A stretch of DNA of 64,000 nt from Actinobacteria bacterium OV450 (GTDB taxonomy: Bacteria; Actinomycetota; Actinomycetes; Streptomycetales; Streptomycetaceae), in assembly GCA_001298555.1 (NCBI GenBank), contig LJCW01000325.1, forward strand, positions 60,220-124,219. The letters run 5' to 3'. Made by a program: the position numbers and the translations under genes. The first letter of the stretch is position 1, and every line of letters begins with the position of its first letter. Below the pieces are notes generated by a model, which saw only the letters and a list, made by a program, of their open reading frames with translations, had not been told where the DNA came from and ran no database searches. This document shows positions 16,593 to 25,955 of the stretch, piece after piece.

Positions 16593-16805
16593 CGGTCGGT
16601 CACCTCCATCCCATGATCAGCCAGGAGGAGGGGTGTCGCGCGATGTCGGGTACTGGGGGGCTCGCCCATGGGCGGACGCTCACACCTTTCGTTCGGGTCG
16701 GTCGACTCGTCTGGGGCGGTCGACTGCTTGCCACCATGGTAAAGGAAAGGCAAAGAGGATGGATCATACTTTTGGCGGAGCGCACCCGGATGGTGGGATC
16801 CTGAT

Positions 16806-17231
16806 ATGAGTGATCTTCATATCGGTCCCGCGTCGGCTGCCGACCTCGCCGCAGTGCTCGACTTCTGGAAGGCCGCCGCCGAGGGAACGAGTATCAGCGA
16901 CGACCTCGCCGGCGTCGAGCAGCTCCACGCCCGCGATCCGCACGCCCTGCTGCTCGCCCGGCAGGGCGGCGAGCTCGTCGGCACCGTGATCGCCGGCTTC
17001 GACGGCTGGCGCTGCCACCTGTACCGCCTCGCGGTGCACCCGGCACACCGGCGCCGGGGCATCGGATCGGCGCTGCTGGCCGCCGCAGAGGAACGTTTCC
17101 TCGAACTCGGCGGACGGCGCGCCGACGCGATGGTGCTCGACCGCAACCAGCAGGCGCACGGGGCGTGGGACGCGGCGGGGTACCACCCCGAGGACCACTG
17201 GACGCGCTGGGTCAAGCCGCTCGGCCTCTGA
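16806..17231 (+). CDS. GNAT family N-acetyltransferase
   Basis: 141 residues forming a single GNAT domain. Acetyl-CoA binding is seen in LYRLAVHPAHRRRGIGSALLAAAEE, and the terminal AHGAWDAAGYHPED fits the last helix and strand. No partner gene is nearby: it is divergent from the CNNM operon and ends 3 bp from the convergent methyltransferase. The substrate could be a small amine or a protein N-terminus, and cannot be told from sequence. Confidence 0.9.
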   Translation: MSDLHIGPASAADLAAVLDFWKAAAEGTSISDDLAGVEQLHARDPHALLLARQGGELVGTVIAGFDGWRCHLYRLAVHPAHRRRGIGSALLAAAEERFLELGGRRADAMVLDRNQQAHGAWDAAGYHPEDHWTRWVKPLGL

Positions 17232-17234
17232 GTC

Positions 17235-17900
17235 CTACCCTGGACCGCGGCGGGCCGACCCGATCACGCAGTACGAGCTCGGCAGCGCCGGCCCGCGCTC
17301 GGGGAGCCGGAAGCTGCGGTACGAGAGCGACCTGAATCCGGCGGCCCCGATCGCCGCGGCCGGGTCCCGGGAGGTGTGGCACCCGCCGAACAGGCGCGGC
17401 CACACGGTCCGGTCCAGGGCGCGCTGGACGGCGGCCATGCCGGCGGTGGGTGCGCGGCCGTGCTCGAAGAAGCGGAGCTCGGCGTCGGGGCGGAGCACCC
17501 GTTGGAGCTCGGCGAGCACGCGGGGCAGGTCCCGTACGGTGCACAGCACCAGCGAGGCGACCGCGGCGTCGAACGCCTCGCTCTTGACCGGGAGGGCCTC
17601 GGCGACACCCGGCACCACGTCGACCGGGACCTCGGCGCGCAGGGCGGCGTCGGCGGCGAGCCGGCGCAGGCGCCGCTCCGGTTCCACGGCCACGACCTCG
17701 CAGACGGCGCGCGGGTAGTGCGCGAAGTTGAGGCCGTTGCCGGCGCCGATCTCGATGACCCGGCCGGACACGCCGTGCAGCAGCTCGCGGCGCAGGGGGC
17801 CGATACCGCCGCGGGTCTCGGCCGTGGTGCTGAACCGGGCGTAGAACCGGGCGAAGAGCGGGTGGTCGACGGAGTCCGGGTCGTGAGGTGAGGCGGGCAT
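17235..17900 (-). CDS. Class I SAM-dependent methyltransferase
   Basis: 221 residues from the ATG at 17898-17900, preceded by CCGGAGGTCCGCC. An upstream in-frame ATG at 17978 lacks such a site. The Rossmann SAM motif is VIEIGAGNGLNFAHYP, with an acidic ribose contact in EVVAVEPE and post-motifs SLVLCTVRDLPRVLAEL and GAELRFFEHG-like DAELRFFEHG. It resembles the UbiE/phospholipid methyltransferase-like group often annotated as methyltransferase-like protein 7. The exact acceptor is unknown. Confidence 0.88.
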   Translation of the reverse strand: MPASPHDPDSVDHPLFARFYARFSTTAETRGGIGPLRRELLHGVSGRVIEIGAGNGLNFAHYPRAVCEVVAVEPERRLRRLAADAALRAEVPVDVVPGVAEALPVKSEAFDAAVASLVLCTVRDLPRVLAELQRVLRPDAELRFFEHGRAPTAGMAAVQRALDRTVWPRLFGGCHTSRDPAAAIGAAGFRSLSYRSFRLPERGPALPSSYCVIGSARRGPG

Positions 17901-17980
17901 GGCGGACCTCCGGGCCGGGGTGGCGGCGGGCGCGTTCGCCCTGCCGGGCTGTTTCCCCTCCCGGCGGCCCGCAACCACCC

Positions 17981-18018
17981 GTCCGCCGGTCCGTCTGCCG
18001 TCCGCCGGTCCGTCTGCC
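17981..18018. repeat. 19-bp perfect tandem duplication
   Basis: The 19-mer at 17981-17999 is repeated exactly at 18000-18018, followed by shorter CGTCCGTCCTTCG / CCCGTCCTTCG repeats to about 18042. It lies in the 264-bp gap between the methyltransferase and the lipoprotein, with no gene of its own. Confidence 0.9.
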
Positions 18019-18055
18019 CGTCCGTCCTTCGCCCGTCCTTCGTACGTCGGCCGGT

Positions 18056-18071
18056 TGAGTACGCGTACTCA
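18056..18071. promoter_or_regulatory. Perfect 16-bp palindrome TGAGTACGCGTACTCA
   Basis: A perfect 16-bp palindrome lies between the divergent methyltransferase (start 17900) and the lipoprotein (start 18165). It is 93 bp before the lipoprotein start, suitable for an operator. The binding protein is unknown. Confidence 0.55.
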
Positions 18072-18164
18072 GGAGTCCGGAGCCGTGCGGTGGTGACAAT
18101 CGGGTGATCACAGGAACCGGAGCCGCCCCGCCCGCCGGGGCCCACCCCAGGAAGCGGAGACCCA

Positions 18165-18782
18165 GTGACCTTCCGTACCACCACCGCCGGCGCCGTGCTG
18201 CTCGCCGCAGGAGTGCTCGTACTGACCGGCTGCGGCACCAAGGTCTACGGGAGCGGCGGGGCCGGGCCCGCCCCCCCCGCCCCGACCTCCGCACAGACCC
18301 CGGACCACGCCGCTCAGCGGGCGGCCGCGGTGGCCCGCCACGACGCGCTGTTCCCCGAGGTGGCCAGGGTGTGCGCGGACAAGGCCACCGCCGTCCCGTC
18401 GGCCCCGCCGGGCGACCTGCCCACGGACCCGGAGGCGCGCAAGTACGCGGAGAACCACGGGTACAAGAGCCAGTTCCCGCTCAGCCCCCAGGACCGCTGC
18501 CGCGGAGACGCGCACGCCGCGCGGATCAGGGCGGCGCTGGGCGGCGCCGACGGGAAGGGCGCACCCGGCACGGTGCAGGAGCTCAGCCGGCTCCTGACCG
18601 GGATGGGATACAAGCCGGAGAGCGGGGACGTGTCCGGCTCCGGGCCGGGGAACCTCTCGTTCGTCCTGAGGGTTCCGGAGAGCGGACCGTGCGTGACGGG
18701 CCGTGTGAGTGTGCCGGTGCAGGTGGAGGCCCACGGGGCCTATATGGAGAGCGGCTGCCACGAGCCCCGGGGCGGGCACTGA
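18165..18782 (+). CDS. Putative secreted lipoprotein
   Basis: 205 residues from a GTG behind AGGAAGCGGAGACCCA. The N-terminus is a lipoprotein signal: Arg, hydrophobic core AVLLAAGVLVL, then lipobox LTGC with Cys23. The mature part has an Ala/Pro-rich linker and about 150 residues with four cysteines (VCADKAT, DRCRGD, GPCVTG, SGCHE), likely two disulfides outside the membrane. I do not recognise a named domain. It is exposed on the cell surface; function unknown. Confidence 0.82.
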   Translation: MTFRTTTAGAVLLAAGVLVLTGCGTKVYGSGGAGPAPPAPTSAQTPDHAAQRAAAVARHDALFPEVARVCADKATAVPSAPPGDLPTDPEARKYAENHGYKSQFPLSPQDRCRGDAHAARIRAALGGADGKGAPGTVQELSRLLTGMGYKPESGDVSGSGPGNLSFVLRVPESGPCVTGRVSVPVQVEAHGAYMESGCHEPRGGH

Positions 18783-18885
18783 AACGCGCCGGGACGCCGA
18801 CGGCCCGGCGGGCCGTGAGGCGCCACCGGGCCGGGTGCGTTCCGGGTCCGCGGTTCGGGTCCGGGGCGGAGCCCCCGGGTCCGGA

Positions 18886-19605
18886 TCAGGGCCGCCAGGT
18901 CGTCAGGAACGACTCCGGGGACCAGGTGCCCGCGAGGGCGGGGGACAGCCAGCCGGGGGCCGCCGTGCGGAAGGCCTCCGGGGAGAGGGACCCCGAGCCC
19001 TCCGGGACCGCGCCCAGCAGCGGGAGCCCCGAGGAAGACGGGAGGTCCGCCAGGTTGCAGCGGCAGGCCAGGTCCGGCTCCGCCGGCCAGCTGCCGATGA
19101 CCACCCCCGGGGAATCCAGCCCCCGCGCCCGGAGGGCCTCGGCCGTCAGGGTCGTGGAGTTGAGGGTGCCGAGCGCCGCCGGGGCCACCACCAGGACGGG
19201 GGCGCCGAGCAGGCGCGCCGCGTCCGCGAGGGTGTGGCCGGCTTCGTCGAAGCGGACCAGCAGACCTCCCGCGCCCTCCACCAGGACCAGGTCGTGGGAG
19301 CGGGCGAGCCGGTCCGCCGCCTCCGCGACGGCGTCCGGCGAGACCGTGGGCAGGCCCGCGCGGCGGGCCGCCGTGTCCGGCGCCAACGGCTCCGGATAGC
19401 GCGCCAGTTCCGCCGCCGTGACCGCCGGTCCGGCCAGCCTGACCGCTTCCGCGGCGTCACCCGGGGCGCCGGGTTCCATGCCCGTCTGGGCCGGCTTGAG
19501 GACCGCCACCGAACGGCCCGACGCGACCGCGGCGGCCGCGATCGCCGACGTGACCACCGTCTTGCCGATCTCCGTGCCCGTGCCCGAGACCATGAGCACC
19601 GTCAT
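18886..19605 (-). CDS. bioD: Dethiobiotin synthase
   Basis: 239 residues. The P-loop is [17 protein letters not shown], as in BioD (GTxTxxGKT). Other family landmarks are KPAQTG (substrate Lys) and [10 protein letters not shown]. It closes the ureido ring of dethiobiotin from DAPA, CO2 and ATP. The ATG at 19603-19605 lies 1 nt after the bioA stop, so the two are translationally coupled. It is the third gene of the bioB-bioA-bioD operon and ends near the convergent lipoprotein with no clear hairpin. Confidence 0.94.
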   Translation of the reverse strand: MTVLMVSGTGTEIGKTVVTSAIAAAAVASGRSVAVLKPAQTGMEPGAPGDAAEAVRLAGPAVTAAELARYPEPLAPDTAARRAGLPTVSPDAVAEAADRLARSHDLVLVEGAGGLLVRFDEAGHTLADAARLLGAPVLVVAPAALGTLNSTTLTAEALRARGLDSPGVVIGSWPAEPDLACRCNLADLPSSSGLPLLGAVPEGSGSLSPEAFRTAAPGWLSPALAGTWSPESFLTTWRP

Positions 19606-19606
19606 G

Positions 19607-20920
19607 TCAGCCCACCTCCGCCGCCGCGCACACCGCGCGGCAGATGCGGGCCACGTCGGCGTCGCCCGCCACGAACGGCGGCATCACGTAGACCAGGTCC
19701 CGGAACGGGCGCACCCACACGCCCTCCCGGACCGCCGCCCGGGTGGCCGCGGCCACGTCGACCTCATGGGTCAGCTGCACCACGCCGATCGCGCCCAGGA
19801 CGCGTACGTCCCGGACACCGGGCAGGTCCCGCGCCGGGGCCAGGCCCTCCAGCAGCCCCGCCTCGATCCGCTTGACCTCACGCCGCCAGTCCTGGCCGAG
19901 GAGCAGGTCGATCGAGGCCAGCGCCACGGCCGTGGCGAGCGGGTTGCCCATGAACGTCGGGCCGTGCGCGAGGACCGGGACGGCGCCCCGGGAGATCCCG
20001 GCCGCCACCCGCTCCGTGCACAGCGTCGCCGCCAGCGTGAGGTAGCCGCCGGTCAGCGACTTGCCGAGGCACATCACGTCCGGGGTCATCCCCGCGTGGT
20101 CCGCCGCGAACAGCGCGCCGGTGCGGCCGAAGCCCGTCGCGATCTCGTCGAGGATGAGCAGGACGTCGTACTCGTCGCACAGGTCGCGCAGCACCCGCAG
20201 GTAGCCGGGGTTGTGGAAGCGCATGCCGCCCGCGCCCTGGACCACGGGTTCCACGATCACCGCGGCCAGCTCGTCCGCGTGCGCGGAGATCAGGGAGCGC
20301 AGGTGGTCGACGTACGCGGGGTCCACGGGTGCGTCGAAGCCGCCGGGCGGGGCGTCGGCGAAGAGCTGGCGGGGGAGGATCCCCGACCAGAGGTCGTGCA
20401 TGCCGCCCACGGGGTCGCAGACGCCCATCGGCGTCCAGGTGTCCCCGTGGTAGCCGCCGCGCCAGGTCATCAGCCTGGTCTTGCCGGAGCGGCCGATGGA
20501 GCGCCAGTACTGGAGGCACATCTTCACCGCGACCTCGACCGAGACCGAACCCGAGTCGGCGAGGAAGACGTGCTCCAGGCCGGGCGGGGTGATCTCGACC
20601 AGCCGGGTGGCCAGGCGGACGGCGGGCTCGTGGGTGAGCCCGCCGAACATCACGTGGGACATCCGACCGAGTTGCTCGGTCACGGCCTCGTTCAGCACCG
20701 GGTGGTTGTACCCGTGGATCGCCGACCACCAGGAGGACATGCCGTCGACCAGCTCGTCCCGCCCCTGGGAGGGCTCGGCCAGCCGCAGCCGGACGCCCGA
20801 GGCGGAGGAGACGACCAGCGGATCCTGCCGCCCGGGCATCGGGCCGTACGGGTGCCAGACGTGCTGCCGGTCCAGCGCGAGCAGTTCCGCGGCCGGCAGC
20901 GCGTGGTGCTGATCAGGCAT
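19607..20920 (-). CDS. bioA: Adenosylmethionine-8-amino-7-oxononanoate aminotransferase
   Basis: 437 residues, class III aminotransferase. It has HVWHPYGPM at the N-terminus, [11 protein letters not shown], the PLP-region [18 protein letters not shown], and the Schiff-base lysine in [15 protein letters not shown]. It converts KAPA to DAPA using SAM as amino donor. Its start overlaps the bioB stop by 8 nt, and bioD follows after 1 nt, giving a compact bioBAD operon. Confidence 0.95.
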   Translation of the reverse strand: MPDQHHALPAAELLALDRQHVWHPYGPMPGRQDPLVVSSASGVRLRLAEPSQGRDELVDGMSSWWSAIHGYNHPVLNEAVTEQLGRMSHVMFGGLTHEPAVRLATRLVEITPPGLEHVFLADSGSVSVEVAVKMCLQYWRSIGRSGKTRLMTWRGGYHGDTWTPMGVCDPVGGMHDLWSGILPRQLFADAPPGGFDAPVDPAYVDHLRSLISAHADELAAVIVEPVVQGAGGMRFHNPGYLRVLRDLCDEYDVLLILDEIATGFGRTGALFAADHAGMTPDVMCLGKSLTGGYLTLAATLCTERVAAGISRGAVPVLAHGPTFMGNPLATAVALASIDLLLGQDWRREVKRIEAGLLEGLAPARDLPGVRDVRVLGAIGVVQLTHEVDVAAATRAAVREGVWVRPFRDLVYVMPPFVAGDADVARICRAVCAAAEVG

Positions 20921-22154
20921 TGGGCGCGAGGTCCGTTCCCGCGCCCCGGCGACGGACGGCCACCAGGTCCGGGCGGACCTCGCCCGCCGGAGCCTGGGCC
21001 GGCGCCGCGGCCGGCTCGGGAGCCGTGGTCTGCGCGGGGACGGCCTCGTGCTCGTGGCCCGAGCAGCCGCCGCACGCCGAGCCGCAGCCCGCCTGCGCCG
21101 CCGAGGACCCGCACGGCCCGTGGGCCGCGGCGGCCGAGGCGGCGGCCTCGGCGCGGTGCGCCGGGAGGGTCGTCGTACCGGCGCCCTCCACCTCGAAGCC
21201 GGCGTCCGCGATCATGTCGAGGTCGGCCTGGCCCGCCTGGCCCTCACTGGTGAGGTAGTCGCCGAGGAAGATGGAGTTGGCGATGTTCAGCGCGAGCGGC
21301 TGCATCGAGCGCAGGTGCACCTCGCGGCCGCCGGCGATCCGGACCTCCACGTCGGGGCAGACGAACCGGACCATCGCGAGGATCCGCAGGCAGCGCTGCG
21401 GGGTGAGGTTCCACTCCTTGGCCAGCGGGGTGCCCTCGAAGGGGATCAGGAAGTTGACCGGCACCGAGTCCGAGTCCAGCTCGCGCAGCGAGTAGACGAC
21501 GTCGACCAGGTCCTCGTCGCTCTCGCCCATGCCCGCGATGAGTCCGGAGCAGGCGGACAGGCCCGCCGCGTGCGCCTTCTGCACCGTGTCGACCCGGTCC
21601 GCGTAGGTGTGGGTCTTGGTGATCTGGCCGTACGTGGCCTCGGACGTGTTCAGGTTGTGGTTGTAGGCGTCGGCACCCGCGTCCTTCAGACGCTCCGCCT
21701 GGCCGTCCGAGAGCAGACCGAGGCACGCGCACACCTCGATGCCCTCGTTCTGCTCCTTGATCGCCTCGATCGTCTTGCCGACCCGCTCCACGTCACGGTC
21801 CGTCGGGCCGCGCCCGCTCGCCACCAGGCACACGCGCTTCGCGCCGCCCGCGACACCGGCCGCCGCGGCCTGGGAGGCCTCGTCCGGTTTGAGCCACGTG
21901 TACTTGAGGATCTCCGCCTTCGACCCCAGGCGCTGGGAGCAGTAGGAGCAGTCCTCGGGGCACAGCCCGGACTTCAGGTTGACCAGGTAGTTCAGCTTGA
22001 CCCGGCGCCCGAACCACTGGCGGCGCACCTTGCCGGCCGCGGCCACCACGTCGAGCAGTTCATCGTCAGAGGTCGCCAGTACGGCGAGCGCCTCTTCGCG
22101 GGTCGGCAGCTCGCGCCGCAGCCCCTTGTCCACCAGGGTGTTCAGCAGGTCCAT
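20913..22154 (-). CDS. bioB: Biotin synthase with Cys/His-rich C-terminal tail
   Basis: 413 residues from the ATG at 22152-22154, longer than the roughly 346-residue E. coli enzyme. The radical-SAM motif is [29 protein letters not shown] and the [2Fe-2S] Arg strand [12 protein letters not shown] are intact, so the catalytic core is complete by about residue 320. The extra tail contains [19 protein letters not shown] and CSGHEHE: four cysteines with histidines, then an Ala/Pro-rich linker. It inserts sulfur into dethiobiotin. It is first in the bioBAD operon and divergent from bioF. The tail could bind metal or carry iron-sulfur clusters (inference). Confidence 0.93.
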   Translation of the reverse strand: MDLLNTLVDKGLRRELPTREEALAVLATSDDELLDVVAAAGKVRRQWFGRRVKLNYLVNLKSGLCPEDCSYCSQRLGSKAEILKYTWLKPDEASQAAAAGVAGGAKRVCLVASGRGPTDRDVERVGKTIEAIKEQNEGIEVCACLGLLSDGQAERLKDAGADAYNHNLNTSEATYGQITKTHTYADRVDTVQKAHAAGLSACSGLIAGMGESDEDLVDVVYSLRELDSDSVPVNFLIPFEGTPLAKEWNLTPQRCLRILAMVRFVCPDVEVRIAGGREVHLRSMQPLALNIANSIFLGDYLTSEGQAGQADLDMIADAGFEVEGAGTTTLPAHRAEAAASAAAAHGPCGSSAAQAGCGSACGGCSGHEHEAVPAQTTAPEPAAAPAQAPAGEVRPDLVAVRRRGAGTDLAPNA

Positions 22155-22221
22155 GACGCCGATCCTGGACCACACGAGCACTCCCGGCCAAGGAGAGATC
22201 GCACAACATGGCCGGAACGGA

Positions 22222-22267
22222 GTGTGTGTATCGCCACACCTGGGACTCAAGTGGCGGCCGTTAGGGT
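22222..22267. promoter_or_regulatory. Divergent bioB/bioF control region
   Basis: The gap 22155-22310 holds an inverted repeat GTGTG-N6-CACAC (22224-22239). Toward bioF it has a -10-like TTAGGGT (about 22260-22266), also seen before ureA. No BirA-style or BioQ consensus is obvious to me. The repeat is a candidate operator for the divergent pair. Confidence 0.35.
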
Positions 22268-22310
22268 CAGGCACGTCTGTGGACAGCCGACAAATCACGA
22301 GGACGTGCCG

Positions 22311-23483
22311 ATGAGTCAGTACAGCCCCGAGCCCGATGACGTGTTCGCCTGGATCGACGACGCGGAGCGGGCCCGTGAGCAGGCCGGACTCGTCCGGACG
22401 CTGCGCCCCCGCCCGGCCTCCTCGCCGCTGCTGGACCTGGCGAGCAACGACTACCTCGGGCTCTCCCGGCACCCCGAGACGGTACGCGGCGCACGCGAGG
22501 CCGCCGAGCGGTGGGGAGCCGGGGCCACTGGCTCCCGGCTGGTGACCGGTACGACCGAGCTTCATGCGGAGCTCGAGCGGGAGCTGGCGGCCTTCTGCGG
22601 ATTCGAGGCCGCGCTCGTCCTGTCCTCCGGGTACGCGGCCAACCTGGCGGCCGTCACCGCGCTCAGCGACCGGGGCACCCTCGTCGTCTCCGACGCCGGC
22701 AACCACGCCTCGATCGTCGACGGCTGCCGGCTCTCCCGCGCCGGGATCGAGGTGATCCCGCACTCCGATCCGCAGGCCGCGCGCAAGGCGCTCGCCACGC
22801 ACGAGGGCAGGGCGCTGCTGGTCAGCGACTCGGTGTTCTCGGTGGACGGGGACGCTGCGCCGCTCGCCGCGTACGCGGCCGCCTGCCGGGAGGCGGGCGC
22901 GGCCCTGGTCGTGGACGACGCCCACGGGCTGGGCGTCCTGGGGGAGGGCGGCCGGGGAGCGCTGCACGCCGCCGGGCTCGCGGGCGCGCCCGGGGTGGTC
23001 GCCACCCTCACGCTCTCCAAGTCCCTGGGCAGCCAGGGCGGGGCCGTGCTCGGCCCGGCCAAGGTGATCCGGCACCTGGTCAACACGGCCCGGACCTTCA
23101 TCTTCGACACCGGGCTGGCACCGGCCGCCGCCGGCGCGGCGCTGGCGGGCCTGCGCCTGCTGCGGCGGGGACCGGAGCGCGCGGAGCGGGCCCGCGAGGT
23201 GGCGGACCGGCTGTACGGGCGGCTCACCGCGTCCGGCCTGACCGCGGCCCGGCCGGACGCGGCCGTGGTGTCGGTACGGGCCCCGTCGGCTTCGGCGGCA
23301 CTGCGCTGGGCCGCCGACTGCCGCGAGGCAGGTCTGTCCGTGGGCTGCTTCCGTCCGCCGTCGGTGCCGGACGGCATCTCCCGGCTGCGGCTGACCGCGC
23401 GGGCCGATCTCACGGGGGACGAGATCGACCGGGCCGTCGAGACGATCCTGGGGACCGCCCCGGCCGGAGCCACGGACCGCTAG
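22311..23483 (+). CDS. bioF: 8-amino-7-oxononanoate synthase
   Basis: 390 residues from the ATG at 22311. Family landmarks are [37 protein letters not shown] and the PLP lysine in [17 protein letters not shown]. It condenses pimeloyl thioester with alanine to KAPA, the first step feeding BioA, BioD and BioB encoded on the divergent strand. The stop lies 4 bp from the convergent DUF397 gene. The pimeloyl-forming genes are not in this window. Confidence 0.94.
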   Translation: MSQYSPEPDDVFAWIDDAERAREQAGLVRTLRPRPASSPLLDLASNDYLGLSRHPETVRGAREAAERWGAGATGSRLVTGTTELHAELERELAAFCGFEAALVLSSGYAANLAAVTALSDRGTLVVSDAGNHASIVDGCRLSRAGIEVIPHSDPQAARKALATHEGRALLVSDSVFSVDGDAAPLAAYAAACREAGAALVVDDAHGLGVLGEGGRGALHAAGLAGAPGVVATLTLSKSLGSQGGAVLGPAKVIRHLVNTARTFIFDTGLAPAAAGAALAGLRLLRRGPERAERAREVADRLYGRLTASGLTAARPDAAVVSVRAPSASAALRWAADCREAGLSVGCFRPPSVPDGISRLRLTARADLTGDEIDRAVETILGTAPAGATDR

Positions 23484-23487
23484 GGCG

Positions 23488-23709
23488 TCACGCGAGCACG
23501 TCCGCCCGTACGGATGCGAGGAAGCCGTGCCAGGCCGGCCCGGTGAAGAGCACGGCCGGGCCGTCCGTCCGCTTGGAGTCGCGGACGGCCAGCAGGCCGC
23601 CGACGAGGACGGCCGTTTCCACGCAATTGTTCATTCCGGTACTGCGGCTGCTCCGCCGCCACCGCGCGCTGATCAGAAGTCCGCTGGTGGAGAGGGGGGT
23701 TGCGGACAC
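23488..23709 (-). CDS. DUF397 domain protein (WhiJ/AbaA-cluster small protein)
   Basis: 73 residues. It matches DUF397 throughout: [34 protein letters not shown] and [11 protein letters not shown]. The family consists of small proteins encoded beside Scr1-type HTH regulators in Streptomyces, where pairs act in development or antibiotic control (for example WhiJ-like clusters). Here it lies directly downstream of the HTH gene on the same strand with a 12-bp gap, so the two are co-expressed. Confidence 0.9.
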   Translation of the reverse strand: MSATPLSTSGLLISARWRRSSRSTGMNNCVETAVLVGGLLAVRDSKRTDGPAVLFTGPAWHGFLASVRADVLA

Positions 23710-23721
23710 AGGGGTGCCTCC

Positions 23722-24606
23722 TTACGCGTCGTCAGCGAGTGAGCTGATGAGATCCGACGAGTCCTGGGGCGGGAGGGCGTGCGCCTGGATGGTGCGGAAT
23801 GCGGCGCTGTACGCCTCGAGGTCTTCCTTCCGCTCCAGATAGAGGCTACTCGTCAAATGGTCGAGTACCACCACATCCAGATCGGCGATGTTCGGAAATG
23901 AGAAGATGACGAACGGTCCGGTCAGGCCGAGATGACCCCCCACGCTGAACGGCAGCACCTGCAGCCGCACTTGCGGCAACCGGGACACCTGCACCAGATG
24001 CCGCAATTGCGCCGCCATCACCCCGGGCCCGCCGATCTGCCGCCGCAGCACCGCCTCGTCCAGTACGGCGCTCAGCTCCAGCGGGGGATCGGCCTGCAGC
24101 ACCGACTGCCGGGCCAGCCGTACCTCGACCAGCGCGTCGACCTTCGGCTCCGGCAGCCCGCCCAGTGCGGCCCGGGTCACCGCCCGCGCGTATTCCGGGG
24201 TCTGCAGCAGGCCGGGCACCACGGAGAGCTCGACCGTCCGGGCCGAGCGGGCGCCCGCCTCCAGGCTGATGAAGTCCCGGTACTCCTGGGGCAGCAGACC
24301 CCGGTAGTCGTGCCACCACTGGCGGCCGCGCCCCGCCTCCCCCCCCCGCCCCGGTCCTGCCGCCGAAGCCGACAGGGCCTCCAGCAGCGCCCGTTGCTCG
24401 GGACTGACGACCTTTCCGTACACGTCCAGCAGGAGGCGGATGTCCTCCGGTTTCACGCCACTGCGGCCCGTCTCGATGCGGCTGATTTTCGACTGGTGCC
24501 ATCCCGCGATCCGGGCGGCTTCACCACTGGTGAGTCCGGTCCGGTCGCGCAGCGCGCGCAGTTCCTCGCCGAGCTTGCGCCGACGCACCGCGGGACCGTG
24601 CTGCAT
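23722..24606 (-). CDS. Scr1-type helix-turn-helix regulator (XRE HTH plus DUF5753)
   Basis: 294 residues from the ATG at 24604-24606, because GGAGG sits five bases upstream. An earlier ATG at 24618 actually contributes to that ribosome site. The XRE HTH covers residues about 8-65 (LGEELRALRDRTGLTSGEAARI, WHQSKISRIETGRSGVKPED). The C-terminal DUF5753 effector-like domain follows (LEAGARSARTVELSVVPGLLQT, VLDEAVLRRQIG). It is paired with DUF397 downstream and a divergent HATPase gene, the gene trio found in WhiJ/AbaA-like loci. The ligand is unknown. Confidence 0.92.
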   Translation of the reverse strand: MQHGPAVRRRKLGEELRALRDRTGLTSGEAARIAGWHQSKISRIETGRSGVKPEDIRLLLDVYGKVVSPEQRALLEALSASAAGPGRGGEAGRGRQWWHDYRGLLPQEYRDFISLEAGARSARTVELSVVPGLLQTPEYARAVTRAALGGLPEPKVDALVEVRLARQSVLQADPPLELSAVLDEAVLRRQIGGPGVMAAQLRHLVQVSRLPQVRLQVLPFSVGGHLGLTGPFVIFSFPNIADLDVVVLDHLTSSLYLERKEDLEAYSAAFRTIQAHALPPQDSSDLISSLADDA

Positions 24607-24804
24607 ACCCGCCTCCATTCCACCGGCACAGCTCGCACCAGTCTGCCGTCCAAATACGCTCTTCCGTAGCAGAGTTCACCGCATTGAGCGACAGATATAT
24701 GCATATCTTGGGGGAACGGCAGCACCGGCGGGAGGATGGGTGGCACTCTGGCGTCCAGCACAGATCCGGGGCGGTTCCGCCCCGGTGGGAAAGGGACCGT
24801 CGTC

Positions 24805-25254
24805 ATGGCAGACCACCAGGAAGCATCCGTCACTCTGCCGAGCGATCCGGCCTCGGTCGCCACCGCCCGCCGCTACGTCGCGGAGGTGCTCGGTGAATGG
24901 GGACTGCCCGACGAGGCCGACGCCGCGGACAGCGTCCGGCTGATCGTCTCGGAGCTCGCCACCAACGCCGTGCAGCACACGTTCGGACAGTCCCCCACCT
25001 TCACCGTCGACATCCGTCTGGAGCGCGGCGAGTGGCTGCGCATCGGGGTGACCGACAGCCACCCGCGCTGGCCCCGGCGCCTGCCGGCCGCCGTCCAGCA
25101 GGACAACGGCCGGGGGATGGTCATCATCCGCTGGCTCACCGCGGAGGCGGGCGGCCGACTCTCGGTCAGCCCCACCGAGGACGGCGGCAAGACCGTCTGG
25201 ATCGCCCTCCCCTGGCCCGTCGGAGCCCCGGCGAAGAGCGTCACCGGCTGCTGA
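24805..25254 (+). CDS. HATPase_c anti-sigma-type regulatory protein (RsbW/AbaA-cluster type)
   Basis: 149 residues from the ATG at 24805 (GGGAAAGGGACC upstream). It is a stand-alone GHKL ATPase with N box SELATNAVQHT and G1 box DNGRGMVIIRWL. It has no phosphoacceptor domain, the layout of anti-sigma factors/serine kinases such as RsbW and of the ATPase-like members of Streptomyces developmental clusters. It is divergent from the Scr1 HTH gene, completing a three-part module. The target sigma factor or partner is not in the window. Confidence 0.88.
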   Translation: MADHQEASVTLPSDPASVATARRYVAEVLGEWGLPDEADAADSVRLIVSELATNAVQHTFGQSPTFTVDIRLERGEWLRIGVTDSHPRWPRRLPAAVQQDNGRGMVIIRWLTAEAGGRLSVSPTEDGGKTVWIALPWPVGAPAKSVTGC

Positions 25255-25275
25255 GCCGGACCGGCGGGGTCCTTT

Positions 25276-25665
25276 TCAGCCCTGCCCGCGCTCCGTGGCG
25301 CTCCGCTCAATGCACAGCTCGTTGCCCTCGGGGTCGGCGAGCACGGCCCAGCCGGAGCCGTCCGCCCGGCGCCGGTCGTCCAGCAGCGTCGCCCCGAGCC
25401 CGATCAGCCGCTCGACGGTCTCGTCCCGGGTGCCGGTGGGCGGCTGGATGTCCAGGTGGACCCGGCTCTTAGCGGACTTGGGGTCCTGCACCCGGATGAA
25501 CAGCAGTCCGGGGACCCCCGGCTGCCCCGGGTCCAGGAGGATCTCCTCATCGCCCTCGACGTCGTCCGGATGGACCGGGAAGCCGGTGACGGCGGCCCAG
25601 AACGTGGCGACCTTGTACGGATCGAGGGCGTGGAAGGTGATGTGCCGGACCGGGTTGAGAAACAT
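25276..25665 (-). CDS. VOC (glyoxalase-fold) family protein
   Basis: 129 residues. It has the beta-alpha-beta-beta-beta pattern of the vicinal-oxygen-chelate fold, starting RHITFHALDPYKVATFWAAVTGF and ending VLADPEGNELCIERS. Metal-ligand positions (His in ITFHA, Glu in NELCIE) are partly kept. Relatives act as dioxygenases, glyoxalases or drug-binding resistance proteins; function here is unassigned. It is convergent with the HATPase gene (21-bp gap) and its start faces the urease promoter region. Confidence 0.85.
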   Translation of the reverse strand: MFLNPVRHITFHALDPYKVATFWAAVTGFPVHPDDVEGDEEILLDPGQPGVPGLLFIRVQDPKSAKSRVHLDIQPPTGTRDETVERLIGLGATLLDDRRRADGSGWAVLADPEGNELCIERSATERGQG

Positions 25666-25881
25666 GCGTCTCCTCGGTGACGGATCCTGCGGCGCCGGCC
25701 GCGGGTTGAACCGGACGCCTGCACGAAACGTGGGTTAACGCGGCGGAAAAACACGGGCCTTACCGTGATGCCCCCCCGTCTTCCGTCAATGATCACCCAT
25801 CTGTCGGCAAAGCGGTGGTGCGAGGGACGGAAAGCCTTTCTCTTCGTTGGGCAAGACACGCTTGGCTCGGATACGCGCAGG

Positions 25882-25909
25882 TCAACAAAGTGTTGAAGGC
25901 CGTTAGGGT
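25882..25909 (+). promoter_or_regulatory. Urease operon promoter with 15-bp inverted repeat
   Basis: TCAACA-AAG-TGTTGA (25882-25896) is a perfect inverted repeat, and a -10-like TTAGGGT lies at 25903-25909. The repeat would cover the -35 area, as a repressor site does. It lies about 60 bp before ureA in the 290-bp gap 25666-25955. No clear GlnR box is visible. Confidence 0.5.
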
Positions 25910-25955
25910 CGGCCCGGCGCGATGCCGATCTTGTCCCGGAAACTTGGTGATACGA

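Noticed and set aside
16593..16805. Possible Mg2+ riboswitch before the CNNM pair
   Set aside because: The 213-bp region lacks the M-box conserved core. I see only a ribosome site and a short ACCATGGT palindrome.
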